Notes: a model not told the origin generated them from the sequence alone. A DNA stretch of 64,000 nt from Hymenobacter telluris (GCF_017313265.1 NZ_JAFLQZ010000003.1:496001-560000), one strand, 5' to 3'. Shown: positions 7,774-15,935, counted from the stretch's first letter. Made by a program: numbers and translations.

Positions 7774-7850
7774 CTTAGTGCTTGGTGCCTCGTGCTTCGT
7801 GCATAGGCAATTCATCGAAACCAGCTAAGCACGAGGCACCAAGCACTAAG
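7774..7850. repeat. Perfect 24-bp inverted repeat (GTGCTTG heptamers) between nuoC and nuoD
   Basis: Arms 7774-7797 and 7827-7850 are perfect inverted copies of 24 bases, with a 29-base loop. The units are GTGCTTG, GTGCCTC and GTGCTTC. The same family recurs between nuoG and nuoH (12441-12530). The right arm ends 12 bases before the nuoD ATG. Confidence 0.9.
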
Positions 7851-7862
7851 CACTACTATACA

Positions 7863-9131
7863 ATGGCAGTAAACGACACGCTGGAAGGCACCCGCAAGAT
7901 TGTTGAAGAGGCCGAAGAGCAACGGCCCAACCTTCATCCGCTGGCTCCAACCGTTAACGACTTCAACCAGGAGCTAACCACGCTCAACCTCGGGCCGACT
8001 CACCCCGCTACGCACGGCATCTTCCAGAATATTCTGCAGATGGACGGCGAGCGGATTGTATCGGGAGTGCCTACTATCGGCTACATCCATCGCGCCTTTG
8101 AGAAGATTGCCGAGCGGCGGCCTTTCTACCAGATTACGCCCCTCACCGACCGGATGAACTACTGTTCGTCGCCCATCAACAACATGGGCTGGCACATGAC
8201 AGTGGAGAAACTGCTCGGCGTAACCGTTCCGAAGCGTGCGCAGTACATGCGCGTGATTCTGATGGAACTAGCCCGCATCACTGACCACCTGATTTGCAAC
8301 GGCATTTTGGGTGTGGACACCGGTGCTTTCACCGGCTTCCTCTACCTGATGGATGAGCGGGAGAAGGTGTACGAGATTTACGAGGAAGTAAGCGGCGCCC
8401 GTCTGACCACCAATATGGGCCGCGTAGGCGGAATGGAGCGCGACTTTACGCCGGTAGCTATTCAGAAGCTGCGGGCCTGGCTGAAGTCGTTCCCGGCCGT
8501 AATGCGTGAGTTTGAGAAGATGTTCAACCGCAACCGCATCTTCATGGACCGGGTAGTGGACGTGGGCGGTATTTCTGCTGAGCGTGCCCTTAACTACGGT
8601 TTCACCGGTCCTAACCTGCGCGCCGCTGGCGTTGATTACGACGTGCGGGTGATGAACCCCTATTCCAGCTACCAGGATTTCGACTTTGAAATTCCGGTGG
8701 GCACCAAAGGCGACACCTACGACCGGTTTATGGTGCGCAACGAGGAAATCTGGCAGAGCTTGCGCATTATCGAGCAGGCCCTGGAAAATCTCCCCGAAGG
8801 ACCTTACCACGCCGATGCACCGCACTTCTACCTGCCGCCCAAACAGGCCGTGTACCAGAACATGGAGGCGCTCATCTACCACTTCAAAATCATCATGGGC
8901 GAAATTGACGCCCCGGTTGGTGAGGTATACCACAGTGTGGAAGGCGGCAACGGCGAGTTAGGTTTTTACTTGGTTTCGGACGGCGGCCGCACACCGTACC
9001 GCCTGCATTTCCGCCGTCCGTGCTTTATCTACTACCAAGCCTACACGGAAATGGTAGTGGGCCAGACCCTCTCCGACGCCATCGTGACGCTGTCGTCGAT
9101 GAACGTAATTGCTGGCGAGCTGGACGCGTAG
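7863..9131 (+). CDS. nuoD: NADH-quinone oxidoreductase subunit D
   Basis: The 49-kDa-type subunit, 422 residues, forms much of the quinone-reaction chamber together with NuoB. The conserved N-terminal NLGPTHPATHG loop, whose histidines line the quinone site, appears near residue 45. RAFEKIAERR, the DRMNYCSSP region and the C-terminal end SDAIVTLSSMNVIAGELDA are typical and complete. An upstream in-frame ATG (7782) lies inside the inverted repeat, so ATG 7863 was chosen. A short acidic N-terminal tail precedes the core. Confidence 0.96.
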   Translation: MAVNDTLEGTRKIVEEAEEQRPNLHPLAPTVNDFNQELTTLNLGPTHPATHGIFQNILQMDGERIVSGVPTIGYIHRAFEKIAERRPFYQITPLTDRMNYCSSPINNMGWHMTVEKLLGVTVPKRAQYMRVILMELARITDHLICNGILGVDTGAFTGFLYLMDEREKVYEIYEEVSGARLTTNMGRVGGMERDFTPVAIQKLRAWLKSFPAVMREFEKMFNRNRIFMDRVVDVGGISAERALNYGFTGPNLRAAGVDYDVRVMNPYSSYQDFDFEIPVGTKGDTYDRFMVRNEEIWQSLRIIEQALENLPEGPYHADAPHFYLPPKQAVYQNMEALIYHFKIIMGEIDAPVGEVYHSVEGGNGELGFYLVSDGGRTPYRLHFRRPCFIYYQAYTEMVVGQTLSDAIVTLSSMNVIAGELDA

Positions 9132-9156
9132 TTTTTGTTGATTTTCAAGTAAGTAC

Positions 9157-9726
9157 ATGGAGACGACGAGCGTTAAGCCGCAATTTTCCGAAGCCGCTAA
9201 AGCGGAGATTGAGCGCATTTGCAAGCAATACCCACCGGAGCGCCGCAAGTCGGCGTTGCTGCCGGTGCTACACATTGCCCAGGCCGAATTTGGCGGGTGG
9301 GTAAGCCCGGAGGTGCAGGATTTGGTAGCCGAGGTTATCGGCATCAAACCCATTGAGGTATACGAGGTGTCGTCTTTCTACACCATGTTCAACCTCAAGC
9401 CAGTTGGCAAGCACGTGCTGGAAATCTGCCGCACGGGTCCCTGCATGCTGCGCGGCTCCGATGAGCTAACCGCTCACTTGGAGCGCATCACCGGCGCGAA
9501 GGTGAACGGCGCTACCTCTCCCGATGGCCTCTTTACGCTTAAGGAAGTGGAGTGCTTGGCCGCTTGCGGCTTCGCCCCCATTGTGCAGGTGCGCGAGAAG
9601 TACTACGAGCAATTGGATACCCCGGCTGCCGTAGATGCCATGCTCACCGAGTTGCGCAACCAAGTTCACCGTCCGGCTTTGCCATGGGAGGAAACTGGTT
9701 TGCCAAACGCCCTGGCTAACAATTAA
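9157..9726 (+). CDS. nuoE: NADH-quinone oxidoreductase subunit E
   Basis: The 24-kDa subunit with a thioredoxin fold and 2Fe-2S cluster N1a, 189 residues. Cluster ligands are present as CRTGPC (C-x4-C) and CLAAC (C-x3-C). The N-terminal helical part includes PPERRKSALLPVLHIAQAEFGG. The gene follows nuoD by 25 bases. The usual partner nuoF is separated from it by a small coiled-coil gene, which is not part of the classical complex I gene order. Confidence 0.95.
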   Translation: METTSVKPQFSEAAKAEIERICKQYPPERRKSALLPVLHIAQAEFGGWVSPEVQDLVAEVIGIKPIEVYEVSSFYTMFNLKPVGKHVLEICRTGPCMLRGSDELTAHLERITGAKVNGATSPDGLFTLKEVECLAACGFAPIVQVREKYYEQLDTPAAVDAMLTELRNQVHRPALPWEETGLPNALANN

Positions 9727-9738
9727 TCCACAACTGTC

Positions 9739-9993
9739 ATGGATGAGCGCAACAAGGATCTACCACTGATTGTGTCAGAAATCCTGATTGAGATGCAGCA
9801 GATGCGCCATGAGCGGCAGCAGGACCGCGAAGAAAATCGGCAGTTCATGCAACTCATAGTTGAGGAGAGCCGCAAGAATACGGAACGCCTGCTGGAAGTA
9901 TTCAATCGGGGCTTCGACATGGTGCAAACGCGCATCGATCAAGTAGATGAGCGGCTGGAACGAGTAGAGCGCAAACAGGACGATAAGAAATAA
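9739..9993 (+). CDS. Small coiled-coil protein inserted between nuoE and nuoF
   Basis: An 84-residue, highly charged protein made almost entirely of predicted alpha helix. Hydrophobic residues recur at heptad spacing (LIVSEILIEMQQM, then QLIVEESRKNTERLLEVFNRGFDMVQTRIDQVDERLERVERK). No cysteine, membrane segment or signal peptide is present. It starts 12 bases after nuoE and ends 5 bases before nuoF, so it must be cotranscribed. It is not one of the 14 core complex I subunits. Similar short coiled-coil ORFs of unknown function occur widely, so a role in complex I is only suggested by position. Confidence 0.75.
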   Translation: MDERNKDLPLIVSEILIEMQQMRHERQQDREENRQFMQLIVEESRKNTERLLEVFNRGFDMVQTRIDQVDERLERVERKQDDKK

Positions 9994-9998
9994 ACGAT

Positions 9999-11339
9999 AT
10001 GGGACGCAAACTGCTGACCGAACATATTAACGTTGAAGGCATCGACACCTTTGAGATATACCGCAAACACGGCGGGTACCGCTCGGTGGAGAAAGCGCTG
10101 AAAACGATGACCCCCGATGAGGTAGTGGAAGAAGTGAAGAAGTCGGGCCTGCGTGGGCGCGGCGGTGCTGGCTTCCCTACCGGTATGAAGTGGAGCTTTC
10201 TGGCCAAGCCAGAAGGTGTGCCGCGCTACCTCGTCTGCAACGCCGACGAATCGGAGCCAGGCACTTTCAAGGACCGTCAGCTGATGTCGAAGCTGCCGCA
10301 CTTGCTGGTGGAAGGCATGATTACGAGCTCGTATGCGCTGGGCGCTAATACCTCGTACATCTACATCCGCGGCGAGTTGTTGTACGTGCTGCGCATTCTG
10401 GAAAAAGCCATTGCAGAAGCTTACGCGGCTGGTTTCCTCGGCAAGAATATCTTAGGCTCGGGTTACGACCTGGATTTGCACGTGCACCCTGGTGGCGGCG
10501 CGTATATCTGCGGTGAAGAAACTGCCTTGCTGGAATCGTTGGAAGGCAAGCGGGGCAACCCGCGCAACAAGCCGCCATTTCCAGCCGTGCAGGGCCTCTA
10601 CGCCCGCCCGACAGTGGTAAACAACGTGGAATCTATTGCGGCCGTGCCGGTTATCGTGAACGATGGCGGCGAGGAATACGCGAAGATTGGCGTGGGCCGG
10701 AGCACCGGTACCAAGCTGTTCTCGGCTTGCGGCCACCTCAACAAGCCCGGTATCTACGAAATCGAGTTAGGCTTGCCGGTTGAGGAATTCATCTATTCCG
10801 ATGAGTACTGCGGCGGCATTTGGAAAGGCCGCGACCTGAAGGCGGTAGTGGCCGGTGGTTCGTCTGTTCCGATTCTGCCCAAAGAGCTGATCCTGAAAAC
10901 GGCGGCTGGTGAGCCTCGCCTCATGAGCTACGAGTCGCTTTCGGATGGTGGTTTCGTGACGGGCACCATGCTTGGCTCGGGTGGCTTTATTGCCATGGAC
11001 GAAACGACCTGCATTGTGCGCAACACCTGGAGCTTCTCCCGCTTCTACCACCACGAGTCATGTGGGCAATGCTCACCTTGCCGGGAGGGTACGGGCTGGC
11101 TGGAAAAGGTGCTGCACCGCTTGGAGCACGGCCACGGTCACATGGAAGACATCGACTTGCTGGTGAGTGTAGCCAAGCAAATTGAGGGCAACACCATTTG
11201 CCCGCTTGGGGAAGCCGCGGCTTGGCCGGTGGCCGCCGCCGTGCGTCACTTCCGCGACGAATTCGAGTGGCACGTCACCCACGCCAAGGAAGCCGCCCAA
11301 CCCGGCGCGGTGTACCAAGGCGTATTAGTTAGAGCTTAG
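9999..11339 (+). CDS. nuoF: NADH-quinone oxidoreductase subunit F
   Basis: The 51-kDa NADH-oxidising subunit, 446 residues, carrying FMN and 4Fe-4S cluster N3. The NADH/FMN region is seen as GLRGRGGAGFPTGMKW (near residue 50) and CNADESEPGTFKDR. The glycine-rich HPGGGAYICGEETAL follows. The cluster ligands are ESCGQCSPCREG plus a later cysteine in NTICPLGEAAAW. The TAG stop (11337-11339) lies inside the left arm of a perfect inverted repeat, so the extreme C-terminal residues (RA) are encoded by the repeat. Confidence 0.97.
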   Translation: MGRKLLTEHINVEGIDTFEIYRKHGGYRSVEKALKTMTPDEVVEEVKKSGLRGRGGAGFPTGMKWSFLAKPEGVPRYLVCNADESEPGTFKDRQLMSKLPHLLVEGMITSSYALGANTSYIYIRGELLYVLRILEKAIAEAYAAGFLGKNILGSGYDLDLHVHPGGGAYICGEETALLESLEGKRGNPRNKPPFPAVQGLYARPTVVNNVESIAAVPVIVNDGGEEYAKIGVGRSTGTKLFSACGHLNKPGIYEIELGLPVEEFIYSDEYCGGIWKGRDLKAVVAGGSSVPILPKELILKTAAGEPRLMSYESLSDGGFVTGTMLGSGGFIAMDETTCIVRNTWSFSRFYHHESCGQCSPCREGTGWLEKVLHRLEHGHGHMEDIDLLVSVAKQIEGNTICPLGEAAAWPVAAAVRHFRDEFEWHVTHAKEAAQPGAVYQGVLVRA

Positions 11340-11426
11340 AAGTGAGAACTTAGAGCTTAGATTTTTTGAACGACAAAAGTGTAAGGCTTATCTGGTCTAA
11401 GCTCTAAGTTCTCACTTCTAAGCTCT
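11331..11426. repeat. Perfect 31-bp inverted repeat (GAGCTTA heptamers) between nuoF and nuoG
   Basis: Arms 11331-11361 and 11396-11426 are identical in inverted orientation over 31 bases, with a 34-base loop. The arm is made of seven-base units GAGCTTA, GAAGTGA, GAACTTA and GAGCTTA. A closely related arm (about 4 differences in 31) occurs upstream of aspS at 31617-31647. The nuoF stop codon is inside the left arm. Confidence 0.95.
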
Positions 11427-11440
11427 TCTATAGAAACCCA

Positions 11441-12442
11441 ATGGCTAAAATAACTTTCGATGGCATCGAGGTGGAAGTTCCGGACGGAACAACCATCCTC
11501 AACGCAGCCCGCCAGATCGGTGGTAGCATTGTGCCTCCGGCCATGTGCTATTACACGCCACTGAAGGGCTCGGGTGGCAAATGCCGCGCTTGCTTGGTGC
11601 GGGTAGCGGCCGGCTCCACCAAAGACCCCCGCCCGATGCCCAAACTGGTAGCGTCGTGCGTGACACCCGTACAAGACGGTATGGTGGTCGAAAACACCAA
11701 ATCTGAACAGGTATTGGATGTGCGCAAAGGCATTGTGGAGATGCTGCTCATCAACCACCCGCTGGACTGCCCCGTGTGCGATCAAGCCGGGGAATGCAGC
11801 CTGCAAGATTTTGCTTTTGAGCACGGCGTATCTACTACCCGCTACCAGGAAGAGCGTCGCACGTTCGAGAAAATCGATATCGGGCCGCTGATTCAGTTGC
11901 ACATGACGCGGTGCATCCTGTGCTACCGTTGCGTGTACACCGCCGACCAGATTGCCAAAGGCGACCGGGTACACGGCGTATTGGGCCGGGGCGACGCGGC
12001 TGAAATCGGCACGTATATCGAGAACATCATCGACAACGACTTCTCCGGCAACGTCATCGACGTGTGCCCGGTAGGCGCCCTCACCGATAAAACCTTCCGC
12101 TTCAAGCAGCGCGTGTGGTTCACCAAACCCGTGAATGCGCACCGAGACTGCCCAAAATGCGCCGGTAACGTAACGCTCTGGTATAAAGGCAAAGACGTAC
12201 TGCGCGTAACCGGCCGCAAAGACCAGTACGGCGAAGTGAAAGAGTGGATTTGCAACGAATGCCGCTTCGACAAAAAGGAAACGACTGACTGGACCATCGA
12301 AGGACCGGCACATATCGAGCGTTCTTCAGTAATTTCGGCCAACCACTACGAACTGCCCGTACTCAATCAGTCGGTAATAGCCGACTTGCCTGAAAGCACG
12401 CAGCGCGATTTGGAAAAGAATCCTCCACTGAAACTAGGATAG
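11441..12442 (+). CDS. nuoG: Short NuoG: 2Fe-2S/4Fe-4S subunit lacking the molybdopterin-fold domain
   Basis: The 333-residue protein corresponds to the N-terminal part of NuoG. A plant-ferredoxin-like domain carries cysteines near residues 36, 48, 51 and 73 (2Fe-2S, N1b). It is followed by the His-Cys segment HPLDCPVCDQAGEC (N5) and by CILCYRCV with VCPVGAL (N4). A remnant of the next 4Fe-4S domain is visible (CPKCAGN and WICNEC), but the third cysteine of the usual C-x2-C-x3-C is missing. The protein then ends, whereas E. coli NuoG has about 900 residues. The wire from NuoF to NuoI is intact. The reading frame ends cleanly just before the next gene, so this is a compact form rather than an obvious frameshift. 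Confidence 0.92.
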   Translation: MAKITFDGIEVEVPDGTTILNAARQIGGSIVPPAMCYYTPLKGSGGKCRACLVRVAAGSTKDPRPMPKLVASCVTPVQDGMVVENTKSEQVLDVRKGIVEMLLINHPLDCPVCDQAGECSLQDFAFEHGVSTTRYQEERRTFEKIDIGPLIQLHMTRCILCYRCVYTADQIAKGDRVHGVLGRGDAAEIGTYIENIIDNDFSGNVIDVCPVGALTDKTFRFKQRVWFTKPVNAHRDCPKCAGNVTLWYKGKDVLRVTGRKDQYGEVKEWICNECRFDKKETTDWTIEGPAHIERSSVISANHYELPVLNQSVIADLPESTQRDLEKNPPLKLG

Positions 12443-12530
12443 TGCGTAGTGCTTGGTGCTTGGTGCTTAGACGGATCTTCTATCCTTGAGCAGTAAGTAA
12501 CTAAGCACTAGGCACCAAGCACTACGCACT
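12441..12530. repeat. Heptamer-built inverted repeat abutting the nuoH start codon
   Basis: Arms 12441-12470 and 12501-12530 are inverted copies of 30 bases with two mismatches. They are built of GTGCGTA, GTGCTTG, GTGCTTG and GTGCTTA units. The left arm begins within the nuoG stop codon, and the right arm ends one base before the nuoH ATG at 12532. It belongs to the same family as 7774-7850. Confidence 0.92.
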
Positions 12531-12531
12531 A

Positions 12532-13614
12532 ATGATTGAACTACCCGCCCTTGGTTGGCAATCCATTGTCATCTTCGTTGTATTCGCAGTTTCGCTGCTG
12601 ATTGCAACGTATTGCACGTATGCCGAGCGTGTCATTGCCGCGTTTCTACAAGACCGGGTTGGTCCGGACCGTGCGGGCCCATACGGCTTGGCGCAGCCCC
12701 TGGCCGACGCCGTGAAGATGTTCACGAAAGAAGAGTTCTTTCCCGGCGGTGCCAATAAGGCGCTGTTCGTATTTGGCCCCTGCCTGGCCATGATTACGGC
12801 CCTGATGTCGTCGGCGGTAATTCCGTTTGGCAACAACATTAGCTTCGGTAACAACGCCTTTTTCCTGCAAGGAATCGAGGTGAATATCGGGATGCTGTGG
12901 GTATTCGGGGTGGTTTCGTTGGGCGTGTATGGCGTGATGATTGGCGGCTGGGCTTCCAACAACAAATTCTCACTGCTTGGCGCTATCCGGGCCGCTTCAC
13001 AGAACATCAGCTACGAACTGGCCATGGGCTTGTCGCTGATTGCGGTGTTGATGATTTCGGGCACGCTTTCCTTGCGCGAAATCACGATACAACAGTCGAT
13101 ACCTGGCGAATGGGCCATGTGGAATATTGTGCGGCAGCCATTAGGCTTTATCATCTTCCTGGTGTGCGCTTTTGCGGAAACCAACCGGACGCCGTTTGAC
13201 TTGCCCGAGTGCGAAACCGAGCTAGTAGGTGGCTACCACACCGAGTATTCCTCAATGAAACTGGGCTTGTATTTGTTCTCGGAGTATGTGAACATCTTCG
13301 TGGTTTCGGCGGTGATGAGCGTACTGTACTTCGGGGGCTTCAACTTTCCGTTCCAATATGAGCTGCGCGACTGGTTGGCGAGCAGCCAAGGCTGGGAGCT
13401 GGCTTCGGCCCAAAACCTGATTACGGCACTTGGCACCGTGCTGCTATTCGGCAAAATCTTCGCCTTTATTTTCTTCTTTATGTGGATTCGCTGGACGCTC
13501 CCGCGCTTCCGCTACGACCAACTGATGCGCCTCGGCTGGACCATTCTGATTCCGCTGGCCGTTGTCAACATTCTGATTACCGGCGGACTCATCACGTTCG
13601 GGGTGATTAAGTAA
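12532..13614 (+). CDS. nuoH: NADH-quinone oxidoreductase subunit H
   Basis: Membrane subunit of complex I next to the quinone chamber, 360 residues with about eight to nine transmembrane helices. Family signatures include ERVIAAFLQDRVGPDRAGPYGLAQPLADAVKMFTKE near residue 30 and FAETNRTPFDLPECETELVGGYHTEYS near residue 215. ATG 12532 directly follows the repeat arm, with only one base between them, so no ribosome-binding sequence is available outside the hairpin. Confidence 0.96.
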   Translation: MIELPALGWQSIVIFVVFAVSLLIATYCTYAERVIAAFLQDRVGPDRAGPYGLAQPLADAVKMFTKEEFFPGGANKALFVFGPCLAMITALMSSAVIPFGNNISFGNNAFFLQGIEVNIGMLWVFGVVSLGVYGVMIGGWASNNKFSLLGAIRAASQNISYELAMGLSLIAVLMISGTLSLREITIQQSIPGEWAMWNIVRQPLGFIIFLVCAFAETNRTPFDLPECETELVGGYHTEYSSMKLGLYLFSEYVNIFVVSAVMSVLYFGGFNFPFQYELRDWLASSQGWELASAQNLITALGTVLLFGKIFAFIFFFMWIRWTLPRFRYDQLMRLGWTILIPLAVVNILITGGLITFGVIK

Positions 13615-13626
13615 CTGAACTGACTT

Positions 13627-14205
13627 ATGCAGCCTCTCACCAATAGAGCCAAGAAACTAGAAAAGAAGCCGATGACACTGGCGGAGCGGGCGTATTTGCC
13701 GGCTATCTTCCAGGGCCTGAGCATCACGATGCGCCACTTCTTTATGAAGAAGGCCACCGTGCGGTACCCCGAAGAGGTGCGGCCCTTCTCCCCTATCTTC
13801 CGTGGCTTGCACGTGCTCAAGCGCGACGAGCAGGGCCGGGAGCGGTGCACGGCCTGTGGTCTTTGCGCCGTAGCCTGCCCTGCCGAAGCCATTACGATGG
13901 TAGCCGGCGAGCGGAAAAAAGGCGAGGAAGGCCTGTACCGCGAAGAGAAGTACGCCATCAGCTACGAGGTAAACATGCTACGGTGCATCTTCTGCGGCCT
14001 CTGCGAAGAAGCTTGCCCGAAAGCTGCCGTGTACCTCCAAGCCGATAAAATGGCCCCGCCACGTTTCGAGCGGGACGAGTTCATCTACGGCAAAGACCGG
14101 CTCGTGGAGCCCGTTGACCCTACCAAACGCTCAGTACGGGGCATTCAGCTGACACCTGAGCAGGCAGCAGCGCTCAGCAACAAGATGGCGCAGCAACCGG
14201 CGTAA
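13627..14205 (+). CDS. nuoI: NADH-quinone oxidoreductase subunit I
   Basis: The 23-kDa-type subunit with two 4Fe-4S clusters (N6a, N6b), 192 residues. Both ferredoxin motifs are complete: CTACGLCAVACPAEAI near residue 76 and CIFCGLCEEACPKAAV near residue 120. The N-terminal amphipathic part before them (AYLPAIFQGLSITMRHFF) is usual for membrane contact. It follows nuoH by 12 bases. Confidence 0.96.
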   Translation: MQPLTNRAKKLEKKPMTLAERAYLPAIFQGLSITMRHFFMKKATVRYPEEVRPFSPIFRGLHVLKRDEQGRERCTACGLCAVACPAEAITMVAGERKKGEEGLYREEKYAISYEVNMLRCIFCGLCEEACPKAAVYLQADKMAPPRFERDEFIYGKDRLVEPVDPTKRSVRGIQLTPEQAAALSNKMAQQPA

Positions 14206-14214
14206 CTACTACAT

Positions 14215-14261
14215 TTGCTGTCCTAAACAGAGCGAAAACCTTTGTAAACGCAGGACAGCAA
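14215..14261. repeat. Short inverted repeat between nuoI and nuoJ
   Basis: TTGCTGTCCT (14215-14224) and AGGACAGCAA (14252-14261) are perfect 10-base inverted arms with a 27-base loop, ending 12 bases before nuoJ. Unlike the other intergenic repeats here, it shows no clear 7- or 8-base units. Confidence 0.6.
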
Positions 14262-14273
14262 CAACCTTCCGAA

Positions 14274-14783
14274 ATGTCTCCACTCTTCCTCTTTCTGTCC
14301 TTTGTAGCACTACTGAGTGCGCTGGGCGTGGTATTTGCCAAGAATCCGATACACAGCGTGTTGTTTCTGATTCTGACGTTTTTCTCACTATCCGGGCACT
14401 ACTTGTTGCTAAACGCGCAGTTCTTGGCGGCGGTGAACATCATCGTATACGCCGGCGCCATTATGGTGCTGTTCCTGTTCGTGATTATGTTCCTGAACCT
14501 GAACGTGGACACGGAGCCTCACAAGCCAGCATTAGCTAAAATTGCGGCGGCTATTGCCGGAGGCTCATTGTTCGTCATTATGATTGTGGCGCTACGCGAC
14601 ATTCAATTGCCTGCCGTAAACGGCACCACGTTCGACTCGCAGATTGGTATGGTAGACAAGCTTGGTATGGTGTTGTTCACTACCTATAAACTACCATTCG
14701 AGCTGGCTTCTATCCTACTGCTGGTAGCTATGGTGGGCGCGGTAATGCTAGGCAAGCGCGAAACTGGCGAGCGGCATTTCTAG
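14274..14783 (+). CDS. nuoJ: NADH-quinone oxidoreductase subunit J
   Basis: Polytopic subunit of the membrane arm, 169 residues with five hydrophobic segments. The third contains the usual VNIIVYAGAIMVLFLFVIMFLNL signature, with the pi-bulge region of the family. The C terminus ends with ILLLVAMVGAVMLGKRE. It is the last gene of the first nuo block and is followed 12 bases later by a strong terminator, so nuoK-N need their own promoter. Confidence 0.95.
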   Translation: MSPLFLFLSFVALLSALGVVFAKNPIHSVLFLILTFFSLSGHYLLLNAQFLAAVNIIVYAGAIMVLFLFVIMFLNLNVDTEPHKPALAKIAAAIAGGSLFVIMIVALRDIQLPAVNGTTFDSQIGMVDKLGMVLFTTYKLPFELASILLLVAMVGAVMLGKRETGERHF

Positions 14784-14795
14784 AGATATTGAATT

Positions 14796-14845
14796 TAATA
14801 AACGAAAAGCGGCAACTGGTTTCAGTTGCCGCTTTTCGTTTATTA
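14796..14845. terminator. Terminator ending the nuoA-J block
   Basis: A perfect 23-base hairpin with a 4-base loop (core AAAGCGGCAACTG/CAGTTGCCGCTTT) followed by CGTTTATTA. Its strength suggests that read-through into the downstream genes is limited. Confidence 0.9.
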
Positions 14846-14883
14846 ACTATCCTTAGCCTGTTCTATAACCCGATGGGGATCTT

Positions 14884-15459
14884 ATGAGACTACCTTCTAA
14901 ACAAGTATTCTACACCACTATTTCTATTGCCACTCTTACGCTGTTAGCTGTTTGGTTTGTGGGCCTACAGCAACAATGGAGCATTTTCAAGGATTCACTT
15001 ATCTCGTTGACCATCCTTTCAACCGCCTTCTTAACATTCATAACCGTGGGGCTCTATGAAGGTGTGAGGCTGCACGATGACGTAGGTAACCTACTAGATT
15101 ATATTAGGCGGGTGCCTTTCCCTGAAAGCTTTGCAGATGTAAGCCTAGAGCTACCGAAGGCTGATTTAGATGATGGTGAAGGGTGCGGAGGCATAATCAT
15201 AGCTGTATTTCTTTGGTTGCTAGCCGCCGTAGCAGCAATATTTTTGCTGTGGTGTTTTGCAGCGGTAGCCTGGGTTGTGCTATTGGTATTTGCTGGTATG
15301 CTCTATTGGGTATTTTTCCGGGCATTACGCCTCGTATTTCGTCACTCCCGCATGTGCAAAGGGCGCTTCAGTATGAGCCTGCGCTATGGTCTGGCGTACA
15401 CGCTACTCTACAATTTTTGGATATATGGTATTATCCTGGCTGTGCACTATTTGCGTTGA
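14884..15459 (+). CDS. Hypothetical polytopic membrane protein in the nuo gap
   Basis: A 191-residue protein with about five hydrophobic segments (near residues 10-27, 37-56, 102-122, 124-147 and 170-190). A soluble acidic loop of about 45 residues (60-100) lies between the second and third. No family motif was recognised. The DNA is AT-richer than the nuo genes. It is bounded on both sides by strong hairpin terminators, which makes it a separate transcription unit between the two nuo blocks. A role in complex I is not supported. Confidence 0.65.
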   Translation: MRLPSKQVFYTTISIATLTLLAVWFVGLQQQWSIFKDSLISLTILSTAFLTFITVGLYEGVRLHDDVGNLLDYIRRVPFPESFADVSLELPKADLDDGEGCGGIIIAVFLWLLAAVAAIFLLWCFAAVAWVVLLVFAGMLYWVFFRALRLVFRHSRMCKGRFSMSLRYGLAYTLLYNFWIYGIILAVHYLR

Positions 15460-15470
15460 ATATCCCGAAG

Positions 15471-15520
15471 CAGAAACACAAAGCGGCCCCTGATACATCA
15501 GGGGCCGCTTTGTGTTTCTG
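15471..15520. terminator. Bidirectional terminator hairpin
   Basis: A perfect 23-base hairpin with a 4-base loop (core AAAGCGGCCCCTGA and complement). It lies between the membrane protein gene and the convergent small membrane protein gene, and can stop transcription from both sides. Confidence 0.9.
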
Positions 15521-15522
15521 CG

Positions 15523-15900
15523 TTATACCGAAACCTGTTGAGGCTCCTCCGGAGCAGGGCGGCGCATCCAGGCGGGGCCGCAGGTGGCGCGCATTTTCTG
15601 GCGGAACTTCTCCTGCTCTTCGGGAGACAGGCTCGCCATACGGGACTCCATTTTTTCGCGCATCATTTTGCGGCGGCGGGCCCACGCTCCGGAACGTCCG
15701 CCGCGGCCCCAGCCTCCGAATAAGATTCGGGAAAGCACCAGCAACCCTAGCGTTTGCCAAAAGTTGATAATAGGCCCGTTGAATAACTCTGGAACCAGCC
15801 GGTTCCAAAGGGTCATTGTGACGAAGCCGATGACGGCCACGAACAGACCGCCTAGAAGAATGAATTTGAGGCCAAACAATGGCCGAAATGAACGATTCAT
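15523..15900 (-). CDS. Small membrane protein downstream of an ECF sigma factor
   Basis: A 125-residue protein. Two hydrophobic segments (about residues 10-33 and 43-62) are followed by a glycine/arginine-rich stretch. A charged C-terminal helix, SPEEQEKFRQKMR, is reminiscent of Spy/CpxP-like or periplasmic heavy-metal-sensor tails. It lies 126 bases downstream of the sigma-factor gene on the same strand. It could be a regulator or target of that sigma factor. No classical anti-sigma domain (zinc-binding HxxxCxxC) is present. Confidence 0.7.
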   Translation of the reverse strand: MNRSFRPLFGLKFILLGGLFVAVIGFVTMTLWNRLVPELFNGPIINFWQTLGLLVLSRILFGGWGRGGRSGAWARRRKMMREKMESRMASLSPEEQEKFRQKMRATCGPAWMRRPAPEEPQQVSV

Positions 15901-15935
15901 TGGGTTGAGTTACTAAAAAAACGTCGGTTGACGAA

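Noticed and set aside
11357..12313. 318-residue minus-strand frame opposite nuoG
   Set aside because: It lies antisense to a well-defined gene and has no motif; high G+C sequences often carry such shadow frames. The same holds for long minus frames opposite pruA, nuoD, nuoL and aspS.
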